From Microcaldota archaeon (GTDB taxonomy: Archaea > Micrarchaeota > Micrarchaeia > Norongarragalinales > Norongarragalinaceae), in NCBI GenBank assembly GCA_018304285.1, contig JAGVWL010000053.1, forward strand, positions 1 through 7,473: a stretch of 7,473 nucleotides of DNA, given 5' to 3'. Positions 1-5,131 of the stretch are shown here, piece after piece (position 1 is the stretch's first letter; each line of letters begins with the position of its first letter). Under the pieces are notes generated by a model. That model was not told the DNA's origin. It was given only the letters and a program-made list of their open reading frames with translations, and searched no databases. The position numbers and the translations under genes were made by a program.

Positions 1-1
1 G

Positions 2-400
2 CTTTTGGCCGAAAAGGCAGAGGACATCATCAAGGAAAAGAACGTGAAGCTAATCGTAGTCGATTCGGTAACAGGGCATTTCCGCGGGGATTACATCGGA
101 AGAGGAACTCTCGCCAACCGCCAGCAACTGCTCAACAAGCATTTGCACCACTTGCTGCGAATGGCCGAGAAATACAACATCGCAGTCTACATCACCAACC
201 AGGTGATGGCAAATCCAGGCATAATGTTCGGAGATCCGACCACGCCCATCGGAGGGCACGTGCTCGCACACATTTCCACGTACAGGATTTACTTGCGCAG
301 GAGCAAGGAAGACAAGCGCATTGCACGCATGGTGGATTCGCCCAATCTTGCGGATTCCGAATGCGTGTTTCGCGTTACGGAAGAAGGCTTGTGCGACTGA
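2..400 (+). CDS. radA: DNA repair and recombination protein RadA, C-terminal part (5' end outside window)
   Basis: This is the C-terminal portion of the archaeal RecA/Rad51-family recombinase. RadA forms ATP-dependent filaments on single-stranded DNA and carries out homologous pairing and strand exchange. The visible 132 codons begin inside the ATPase core. A Walker B strand (LIVVDS) is followed by the loop L1 region with FRGDYIGRGTLANRQQ, then ITNQVMANPG and FGDPTTPIGGHVLAH, which correspond to the L2 DNA-binding loop and the conserved GGH segment. The C-terminal end reads RIARMVDSPNLADSECVFRVTEEG, which matches the family's last beta strands closely. The Walker A motif and the N-terminal helix-hairpin-helix domain lie upstream of the window. 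The frame is open to the left edge, so the TTG at position 5 is not a real start. The gene ends with TGA at 398-400. A small gene follows 42 bases later on the same strand and could share its transcript. Confidence 0.95.
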   Translation, partial: LLAEKAEDIIKEKNVKLIVVDSVTGHFRGDYIGRGTLANRQQLLNKHLHHLLRMAEKYNIAVYITNQVMANPGIMFGDPTTPIGGHVLAHISTYRIYLRRSKEDKRIARMVDSPNLADSECVFRVTEEGLCD

Positions 401-442
401 AATTTTGAACAGAACCCCTAAAAACGCAAGAAGGTGAAACAG

Positions 443-655
443 ATGACTGAAGAACAACAGCCTTCGGACAGCGAAGGCAAGGGGCTAACTGTAAGCAAAA
501 ACCCGGAAGACGCGATTTGGGTGAACGCCTCGAAAAGCGGCAAAGGCGCGACCATAGCGTTGAACGGAGAGCTTTACGTCACGCCCATCCAGTCGCTCGT
601 ACGGCTGGCTAAAGGCGAAACAAGGGGAGCGAAGTTCACGAAAATCCTGCGGTAA
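443..655 (+). CDS. Small hypothetical protein downstream of radA
   Basis: This encodes a 70-residue protein that I do not recognise. The ATG at 443 is preceded by AAGGTG at 431-436 with 6 bases of spacing, a good Shine-Dalgarno match. For that reason I prefer it to the in-frame GTG at 434, which sits inside that site. Residues 1 to about 24 are acidic and polar (MTEEQQPSDSEGKG) and probably disordered. The rest looks like a compact alpha/beta unit with AIWVNASKSGKGATIALNGE, then LYVTPIQSLVRLAKGE and a basic tail ending KFTKILR. No membrane segment, signal peptide or cysteine is present. The alternation of hydrophobic residues and the basic C-terminus would suit a small nucleic-acid-binding or regulatory protein, but that is only an inference. 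Its position 42 bases behind radA in the same direction suggests co-transcription. Codon use resembles its neighbours, which supports a real gene. Confidence 0.75.
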   Translation: MTEEQQPSDSEGKGLTVSKNPEDAIWVNASKSGKGATIALNGELYVTPIQSLVRLAKGETRGAKFTKILR

Positions 656-752
656 AACAAAAAACCGAAGCTGCGGGAGCCAGGCGTGGCAAAAGAAAAA
701 CGGCTAAAGCAGAAGCTGACAAAACCGGAATGCTTCCAACGCCTCCCTTCAC

Positions 753-781
753 TTTTTTCTAAGGTTCCCCACGCCTTTTTT
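753..781 (+). terminator. Candidate oligo-T terminator region for the radA transcript
   Basis: Two runs of six T occur on the + strand at 753-758 and 776-781, about 100 bases beyond the last + strand gene. Archaeal RNA polymerase commonly terminates at T-rich tracts without needing a hairpin, and no strong stem precedes these. The position, before a minus-strand reading frame, fits the end of the radA transcript. Confidence 0.35.
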
Positions 782-855
782 CAGTCGCACGACGGGCATT
801 CTTCAAGCCAATAGTCGTGGTTCTGAAGGCATGCAGGACACTTCCACCTGCTCAT
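781..855 (-). CDS. Putative 24-residue zinc-ribbon/rubredoxin-like microprotein
   Basis: Reading the minus strand from ATG at 855-853 to TGA at 783-781 gives a 24-residue peptide with KCPAC near the start and ECPSCD at the end. The cysteines are at residues 6, 9, 20 and 23 (CxxC, 10 residues, CxxC). Two CPxC knuckles with an aromatic and acidic linker (HDYWLEE) are the pattern of a minimal zinc ribbon or of the rubredoxin-like domain at the end of rubrerythrins. A GGAGG sequence (complement at 867-871) lies 11 bases before the ATG, which is rather far. A TTG at 873-871 would lengthen the product to 30 residues. An AT-rich box at 899-911 is placed suitably for a promoter. The peptide could bind zinc or iron and act alone or as a partner of a larger protein. 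It is very short, so chance cannot be excluded, but four ordered cysteines in 24 codons plus a ribosome-binding sequence make it worth recording. Confidence 0.45.
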   Translation of the reverse strand: MSRWKCPACLQNHDYWLEECPSCD

Positions 856-898
856 TACGGGCTTTGCCTCCAACCCCGCATTACTAACTCGCTCGCGC

Positions 899-911
899 TA
901 TAAAAGCATAA
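899..911. promoter_or_regulatory. AT-rich TATA-like box between divergent genes
   Basis: TATAAAA at 899-905 followed by GCATAAAAAA resembles an archaeal TATA box. For the + strand it would place transcription start near 928, giving endonuclease III a leader of about 25 bases. On the minus strand the same block reads CTTTTATAG and would place a start near 876, just ahead of the tiny cysteine-rich frame. The preceding G+C-rich bases make this the only obvious box in the gap. Confidence 0.5.
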
Positions 912-952
912 AAAACGAGGGTTGAAAAACCGAGAGAGAGTGGATTTTGCTT

Positions 953-1621
953 ATGAAACGCGCTCCGCCAACTAGCAACCGCGGGTGGCTGTTGCCTTCG
1001 CCAACAACCGTAATCGGCAGGCTCAAAAAAGCATTTAGAAAAGAAACCGCGTTCAGCGGCCGCGAGATGAGCGCGTTCCAATGCCTCGTCGGAACGGTCT
1101 TGAGCGCAAGAACGCGGGACGCGAACACTGCAAAAGCGTCGGAACAATTGTTTTCTTTTTATCCGACTGCGGAAAAGCTCGCCAAAGCTCCTTTGAAGCG
1201 GATAAAAAAGCTAGTCAAGCCGGCAGGCTTTTACAAAACCAAAGCACGCTACGTCAAGCGCCTGTCGCAAATGCTCTTGCACGATTACGGCGGCAGAGTG
1301 CCTGACACCATGGAAGAATTGTTGAAGTTTCCGGGCGTGGGGCGCAAGGTTGCAGGATGCGTGCTGGTCTACGCGTTCCGCAAGCCCGCGATTCCAGTCG
1401 ACGTCCATGTTTTTCGCGGGAGTCACAGGCTAGGCTGGTCTAACGCCAAAACCCCGGAAGAAACAGAACAAGAATTGATGCGGCTGATTCCAAAGCGCGA
1501 TTGGATTGACGTCAACAATTTGCTTGTGCTGCACGGGCAGAACACGTGCTTGCCGCGCAACCCCAAATGCGGGGAGTGCGTTTTGAACGACATTTGCCCA
1601 AGCGCGTTCAAAAAAAGGTAA
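953..1621 (+). CDS. nth: Endonuclease III (DNA glycosylase/AP lyase)
   Basis: This is a base-excision-repair enzyme that removes oxidised pyrimidines from DNA and cleaves the resulting abasic site by beta-elimination. The 222-residue product is close to the usual length of about 210. The first conserved region is FQCLVGTVLSARTRD (residues 42-56), where the E. coli enzyme has LSAQATD. The helix-hairpin-helix FPGVGRK is at 126-132 and contains the catalytic lysine K132. The catalytic aspartate is D150 in PVDVHVFR. The C-terminal [4Fe-4S] cluster motif is complete, with cysteines 199, 206, 209 and 215 (C-x6-C-x2-C-x5-C). I chose ATG at 953 rather than the in-frame TTG at 947 because the family usually starts with ATG and the extra two residues match nothing. 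A TATA-like box at 899-905 lies at a suitable distance. The substitution of Arg for the DNA-intercalating Gln (SARTRD) occurs in other archaeal and bacterial Nth proteins as far as I recall. Confidence 0.95.
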   Translation: MKRAPPTSNRGWLLPSPTTVIGRLKKAFRKETAFSGREMSAFQCLVGTVLSARTRDANTAKASEQLFSFYPTAEKLAKAPLKRIKKLVKPAGFYKTKARYVKRLSQMLLHDYGGRVPDTMEELLKFPGVGRKVAGCVLVYAFRKPAIPVDVHVFRGSHRLGWSNAKTPEETEQELMRLIPKRDWIDVNNLLVLHGQNTCLPRNPKCGECVLNDICPSAFKKR

Positions 1622-1627
1622 ATAAAT
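1619..1627 (+). promoter_or_regulatory. TATA-like box for a probably leaderless gene
   Basis: TAAATAAAT is centred about 27 bases before the ATG at 1650 and overlaps the stop codon of the endonuclease III gene. That spacing puts transcription start at or next to the ATG. No Shine-Dalgarno sequence is visible in the 22 bases between box and start (they read CCAGATTCAGCATTATTTTC and on), so a leaderless transcript is the simplest reading. Confidence 0.45.
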
Positions 1628-1649
1628 CCAGATTCAGCATTATTTTCCT

Positions 1650-2336
1650 ATGAACTTAACTCGGGTCGAAGAAGGCCTGAAAAAAGCCATCAAAAACCCC
1701 GAAGCGCCGTTGTATTTGGGCTTGGACCACAACAGGTCAATGGACTCTGAAGAGTTGCGGCTGCTGGTAAAAAAAATATTGGATGTGCACGGCAATCCGC
1801 AAAACGCAGTCTATATCGAATCTAACCCCATTCCCGAATATGAGCGGAACAGGATAATGAGCGACGATTTTGAGGAACCAAAGAGCTTGCTGAGCCAGTC
1901 TGTCTTCGGCGGAACTCTTGCAACTGCAAAGAATAAACGAAGAATCGTACTTCTCGACAGGCCGAGTTTCGAAAGACTGTTGTTCGAAACCGGGAATGAA
2001 AGCAGAACTTACGGGAAGGGGAAAAGTCCCGAAACCCGAAGACTGGCCGGAATGCTAGAGTCTTACATCACGTACGGCATGAGGGAAAAGTATTGGAAAA
2101 GAATATTGAAACAGGCTAAAGCTGGCGACCTCATTATCATGCACCCCAACCACGTGCAGAGAATAACGCAAGAAATTCCGAAAGAATCGAGAAACGTGTT
2201 TTTTCTGCACAAGCCGACCAACGTGGATAGTGCCGGACGTCATGTTCTACCGCCATTGACTGCGGAAGAAATCGAAACCCTTGAAAAGGAAAGGGAAAAG
2301 GCTAGAAAAAAACGCGCGAGAAGCGGCCATCAATAA
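1650..2336 (+). CDS. Hypothetical protein, possible divergent TraB/Tiki-fold domain
   Basis: This encodes a 228-residue soluble protein that I do not recognise with confidence. It has no membrane helix or signal peptide. Several features recall the TraB/PrgY/Tiki/ChaN fold, in which two GxxH motifs, a glutamate and an arginine mark a putative metal-dependent site. LYLGLDH (residues 21-27) gives the first GxxH, VYIES contains E57 at the end of the next strand, MREKYWKRIL includes R145, and DLIIMHPNHV (160-169) ends with a strand and HxxH instead of the second GxxH. The order and spacing suit the family, but the second motif is altered. An internal strand, RRIVLLDRP (97-105), suggests a further beta-alpha unit. 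The C-terminal 25 residues are very charged and helical (EKEREKARKKRAR). Only 28 bases separate it from endonuclease III, but a TATA-like box suggests its own promoter. Its stop overlaps that of the convergent BofA-like gene. The assignment is inference from motif order only. Confidence 0.85.
   Translation: MNLTRVEEGLKKAIKNPEAPLYLGLDHNRSMDSEELRLLVKKILDVHGNPQNAVYIESNPIPEYERNRIMSDDFEEPKSLLSQSVFGGTLATAKNKRRIVLLDRPSFERLLFETGNESRTYGKGKSPETRRLAGMLESYITYGMREKYWKRILKQAKAGDLIIMHPNHVQRITQEIPKESRNVFFLHKPTNVDSAGRHVLPPLTAEEIETLEKEREKARKKRARSGHQ
2306..2312 (-). terminator. Candidate T7 terminator after the BofA-like gene
   Basis: A run of seven A on the + strand is a T7 tract on the minus strand, 17 bases beyond the stop codon of the BofA-like gene. 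It lies inside the 3' end of the convergent 228-residue gene. Oligo-T tracts of this sort are typical archaeal termination signals, but the A run also encodes lysines, so its presence may be incidental. Confidence 0.35.
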
Positions 2337-2611
2337 ATCTTAATCCCGAAGAAATACAACAGCAGGATCAAACCCGCTCCCGCCAGCCCGAGTATTCCGC
2401 AAACCACGACCGTAAGCAAATTGAGGGGAATGTTCACGCCGGATGCCGCGCCGAAATAGTTTATGACGAGCAAAGCCGCGATTCCCAAAACGCTGTTCGC
2501 CAGAAAGTTTTTCAGGATAAACACTACAGCGACGGCAAGAACGACCAGCGCTATTCCTCCTGCAAGGAAAATCCAGCTCGGAGTTGCGAGCACAGCAGCT
2601 TCAGCAGCCAT
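2330..2611 (-). CDS. BofA-family small membrane protein
   Basis: This is a 93-residue integral membrane protein of the BofA family (pro-sigma-K processing inhibitor, Pfam BofA). Typical members are about 85-90 residues. Hydrophobic segments lie near residues 13-34, 39-54 and 64-90. The diagnostic region is LKNFLANSVLGIAALLVINY followed by VNIPLNLLTVVVCGILGLAG (residues 59-78), where the N-x-x-x-G-I-x-IPLN and GILGxxG pattern is well kept. In Bacillus, BofA holds the site-2 protease SpoIVFB inactive, but archaea have neither sigma-K nor sporulation, so the role here is unknown. A comparable partnership with a membrane protease is possible. The ATG at 2611 is preceded by GGTGAT (complement at 2617-2622) with 5 bases of spacing, overlapping the end of the dehydratase gene. 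The 6-base gap to that gene makes a two-gene operon very likely. Its stop overlaps the stop of the convergent gene by seven bases. Confidence 0.88.
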   Translation of the reverse strand: MAAEAAVLATPSWIFLAGGIALVVLAVAVVFILKNFLANSVLGIAALLVINYFGAASGVNIPLNLLTVVVCGILGLAGAGLILLLYFFGIKIY

Positions 2612-2617
2612 TCCATA

Positions 2618-3418
2618 TCACCCTCCCAATTTTTTCAGCGCAAGCGGGATTTCCCCCACCAAATCATCCGCGTCGTAATAAACGCCCTTCCTTTTCTTCA
2701 GCCTGTCGCCTGCAAAGCCGTTCGCGAAAGCAGCCGCTTGCGCCGAGAGAAGCAAGGGATTCTTGCACGCAAACGCCGCGGCAACGCCCGCAAGAACGTC
2801 GCCCGTGCCGCCCTTCGTCATTCCCTCGTTCCCGTTCTTGTTTTGCGCAAGCGTTTTTCCATCCGTAACAAAGCAAAAAACTTGCTTCAGCAGGATAGTG
2901 CAACCGTATTTTTTCGCCTGCGCCTTCGCCTGCGCGGGTGAAGCTTCAACGCCGAACAACGCCTTGAACTCCAAAGGATGGGGAGTCACGAGAACGCCAG
3001 GGCGCAAAAACTTTTTTTCGGCCAGGTGCAGCGCGCCGGCGTCGAGAACGAATTTTTTCGAGGGAAACATTTTCAAAAGCAGGTTGACCAAAAGCTTGTT
3101 TTCTCCGTTCACTTCCAGCCCGTTGCCCACCAGCATGCAGTCGCTTTTTTCCGCGACCGCGAAAACCTCTTCCGCCGGAATCGTGATGAAGCAGTCGCCC
3201 TCGCCCTTGATTTTCGCGAGGATTTCGTGGTTCAACTGCGCGGGCGAGTGGAAGTAAACCAAATCCACGATTTTCGAGGCTGCTTTGGCGGCAAGCAAAG
3301 GAGCGCCGTGGTATTTCTCGCTCCCGCCAACTACAAACAAAACGCCGTTCTGGCCCTTGCGACTGCGCTTTGCCGGCGTATACAGCGTTCGGAAAACGCT
3401 TTTGCCCACGATCTGCAT
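2618..3418 (-). CDS. nnrD: NAD(P)H-hydrate dehydratase (stand-alone YjeF C-terminal domain)
   Basis: This cytosolic repair enzyme uses ADP (or ATP in some relatives) to dehydrate damaged S-NAD(P)H hydrate back to NAD(P)H. The 266 residues correspond to the ribokinase-like C-terminal half of YjeF/Nnr. The N-terminal epimerase half is absent. Landmarks are VVGGSEKYHGAP (29-40), VLDAGAL (124-130), TPHPLEF (145-151) and GNEGMTKGGTGDVLAG (196-211), which holds the phosphate-binding loop and the expected catalytic aspartate D207. Two family motifs deviate. The usual GPGLG reads GNGLE (98-102), and VLDADAL or similar has Gly in place of the second Asp. The rest is intact, so I expect activity. The ATG at 3418 fits the family's N-terminus (KGQNGVLFVVGG follows soon after). 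No clear Shine-Dalgarno or TATA sequence precedes it. Only 25 bases separate it from the divergent antiporter. The BofA-like gene follows after 6 bases and is probably co-transcribed. Confidence 0.92.
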   Translation of the reverse strand: MQIVGKSVFRTLYTPAKRSRKGQNGVLFVVGGSEKYHGAPLLAAKAASKIVDLVYFHSPAQLNHEILAKIKGEGDCFITIPAEEVFAVAEKSDCMLVGNGLEVNGENKLLVNLLLKMFPSKKFVLDAGALHLAEKKFLRPGVLVTPHPLEFKALFGVEASPAQAKAQAKKYGCTILLKQVFCFVTDGKTLAQNKNGNEGMTKGGTGDVLAGVAAAFACKNPLLLSAQAAAFANGFAGDRLKKRKGVYYDADDLVGEIPLALKKLGG

Positions 3419-3443
3419 GACAGTCTAACAAAATCAGGGCGTT

Positions 3444-5048
3444 TTGGCGAACCGCGTGCGCGTTCCGCCCGTGCTCGGGCTTTTGCTCATAGGCGCGATA
3501 GTTGGGCCGAATTTTCTCGCGCTCGTTTCGCAAAGCGACACCGTCGAATTGTTTTCCGAAATAGGCGCGACGCTGCTGCTCTTCGCAATCGGCGTAGAGT
3601 TCAGCATGTCCAAACTAGCCAAGCTCGGCATACGCGTGCTGGGCATTGCGGTTGCAAAACTAGCGGTAATATTCTTCCTTTCGTTCCAGCTTGCTTCGCT
3701 GCTCGGGTTTTCCAGCATCGGCGCGCTGTACGTGGGCGCCATTCTCGCAATCACTTCCACCGCGCTGATGATCAAAATCGTCGAGCAGAAGGCTTTGCTC
3801 TCGCGCGAGGAAGTGCCCCTGCTCATCGCCACGCTCATAATCGAGGATTTGTTCGCCGTATTCGCTATGGCCGTGTTTTCCGGGCTCGGCGACGGCGGCG
3901 CAAGCACGCGCGGGCTGGCGTATTCCATCACGTTTTCCATTCTCGCGCTCATCGTAGCATATGCGGTACTGATGAAAGTCCTCGGCTGGGTGTTGGATTA
4001 CTTCATCAAATACCAAGCTGCCGAAACGACCACGCTCTTGGCGTTGGGGGTAGGAGTAGGGTTCAGTTACTTTGCCCAGATTATAGGCCTCGCGCCGTCC
4101 ATAGGCGCTTTCCTTGCGGGAAGCATGATAGCCTCGCTTCCCAAAGGCACGCTGCTCGAGAAAAGCATCCACCCGTTCGTACTCGCCTTCTCCAGCATCT
4201 TCTTCCTTTCCATAGGAATGCTCATCAACTTTTCATCCATACAGCAAAACCTGCTCGTGATTGCAGTGCTCGTAATCGCCAACCTCTTGTTCAAGTTCAT
4301 GGGCACTTACTCCAGCACTTACTTGTTCGGCTTTTCCTCGAAACAATCGTTTTTTGCTGGCTTGGCCATGCTTCCGGTCGGAGAGTTTTCGCTGCTCATA
4401 GCAAAGCAGGGCACGCCCGTCGTGGGATTCGACTTGATAGGATTCACTTCCGCGACGGTCTTCTTTTCCACTCTTGCGAGCGCCTTGCTCATCGGCAAGT
4501 TTGAATCCCTCAACAACCTCTTCGTCAGGTTCGTGCCCAAGCCAGTGCGCAATACTGCCGTGGAAGCGTCCTACTCTTTCTCGGAAGCAATATCGTCCAT
4601 CGACTCGGCAGGCAAAACTAGCTTTGGTGCGGTAAGGCAAAACCTGCGCTTCTGGGTTGCAGGCGTAATCGCGCTGGTTTTCGGCGCTCTTGCGAAATTC
4701 ATCCCTGCACTCGCCCAGGCAAGGATGTTAGGCTTCACCATCACACAGTTAGCCATGCTTGCTGCAGCGCTTTCGTTCGCGTTCGGAATCCACAAGAGCG
4801 TAGTGTGGATGGCGCGCTCGCAAACCAAGAGCGTCGAACGCTTTTCAAAAATAGTTTCCCTCCTGGCGTTCATGCTCGTGCTCCCGTTCATCGCCTCGTC
4901 GTTCGAAAGCGGGGCAGGCAGGCAAACGGAAACCGTGCTTTTAATGTTCGCAGGCATAATCACGCTGTACGCCCTCTACTCCGTAACCCAGAAAAACAAG
5001 GGTTCGGCCGCCGGCAGGGAAAGGGGAGTCTTGTTCTTCAAGAAATAA
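3444..5048 (+). CDS. CPA2-family cation/proton antiporter, N-terminus apparently short
   Basis: This membrane protein of up to 534 residues exchanges Na+ or K+ for protons. The Na+/H+ exchanger domain covers residues 6 to about 355, with roughly 12 hydrophobic segments. Landmarks are VPPVLGLLLIGAIVGPN (7-23), TSTALMIKIVEQ (104-115), the ion-site-region dipeptide E134-D135 in LIIEDLFAVF, GLAPSIGAFLAGS (215-227), SIGM (256-259) and LPVGEFSLLIAKQG (310-323). A linker rich in Ser (373-395) leads to about four more membrane segments (401-424, 430-450, 467-486, 496-515). No cytosolic TrkA-N/RCK domain is present. Family members normally have one helix before PPVLG, and here it is missing. TTG at 3444 has a weak AGGG at 3436-3439. 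A stop at 3426-3428 blocks any longer frame. GTG at 3456 is an alternative, because CTAACAAAAT around 3425-3434 could be a TATA element for a leaderless start there. The ion specificity cannot be told from sequence. Confidence 0.9.
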   Translation: MANRVRVPPVLGLLLIGAIVGPNFLALVSQSDTVELFSEIGATLLLFAIGVEFSMSKLAKLGIRVLGIAVAKLAVIFFLSFQLASLLGFSSIGALYVGAILAITSTALMIKIVEQKALLSREEVPLLIATLIIEDLFAVFAMAVFSGLGDGGASTRGLAYSITFSILALIVAYAVLMKVLGWVLDYFIKYQAAETTTLLALGVGVGFSYFAQIIGLAPSIGAFLAGSMIASLPKGTLLEKSIHPFVLAFSSIFFLSIGMLINFSSIQQNLLVIAVLVIANLLFKFMGTYSSTYLFGFSSKQSFFAGLAMLPVGEFSLLIAKQGTPVVGFDLIGFTSATVFFSTLASALLIGKFESLNNLFVRFVPKPVRNTAVEASYSFSEAISSIDSAGKTSFGAVRQNLRFWVAGVIALVFGALAKFIPALAQARMLGFTITQLAMLAAALSFAFGIHKSVVWMARSQTKSVERFSKIVSLLAFMLVLPFIASSFESGAGRQTETVLLMFAGIITLYALYSVTQKNKGSAAGRERGVLFFKK

Positions 5049-5089
5049 TAGCGAAAAGCGGGAATGAAACTTTTTACAGCTTTTCGCTA
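5049..5089. repeat. Perfect 11-bp inverted repeat between convergent genes
   Basis: TAGCGAAAAGC at 5049-5059 is repeated as its exact reverse complement GCTTTTCGCTA at 5079-5089, with a 19-base loop between them that contains a T5 run (5071-5075). It starts directly after the antiporter stop codon. It could fold into a hairpin in RNA from either strand and act as a two-way terminator or transcript-end stabiliser. A protein-binding palindrome is an alternative. The pairing is read directly from the sequence, while the role is inferred. Confidence 0.6.
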
Positions 5090-5105
5090 GTCGCAGAAGG
5101 CATGG

Positions 5106-5114
5106 AAAAAAAAA
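5106..5114 (-). terminator. T9 terminator after rad50
   Basis: Nine A on the + strand form a T9 tract on the minus strand, 17 bases beyond the rad50 stop codon. No stem immediately precedes it, which fits archaeal intrinsic termination on T-rich DNA. It would end the mre11-rad50 transcript before it reads into the antiporter gene. Confidence 0.6.
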
Positions 5115-5131
5115 CCAGCATTTGCCTTCAG

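Noticed and set aside
50..457. A 135-codon minus-strand frame opposite radA
   Set aside because: It lies antisense to strongly conserved RadA residues and its translation resembles no known protein.
686..814. A 42-codon + strand frame from GTG at 686, with GGGAG a few bases upstream
   Set aside because: The start context is tolerable, but the product has no pattern I recognise, it runs through both T6 tracts, and it overlaps the cysteine-rich minus-strand frame, which has stronger features.
928..942. GA-rich stretch (GAGAGAGAG) before nth as a tandem repeat
   Set aside because: It is only a few dinucleotide units, more likely a purine-rich leader or weak ribosome-binding region than a meaningful repeat.
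656..952. Possible tRNA or C/D-box guide RNA in the gap before nth
   Set aside because: I looked for a cloverleaf with a T-loop and for paired C and D boxes on both strands and found neither in a convincing arrangement.
3660..4172. A 170-codon minus-strand frame inside the antiporter gene
   Set aside because: It is antisense to conserved transmembrane motifs of the antiporter and its product is a low-complexity charged sequence without family features.
2978..4504. A 508-codon open + strand frame opposite nnrD and running into the antiporter gene
   Set aside because: Its translation is dominated by Arg, His, Ala and Phe with no domain-like pattern, and it overlaps two well-supported genes in other frames. 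It is a shadow caused by base composition and codon bias.
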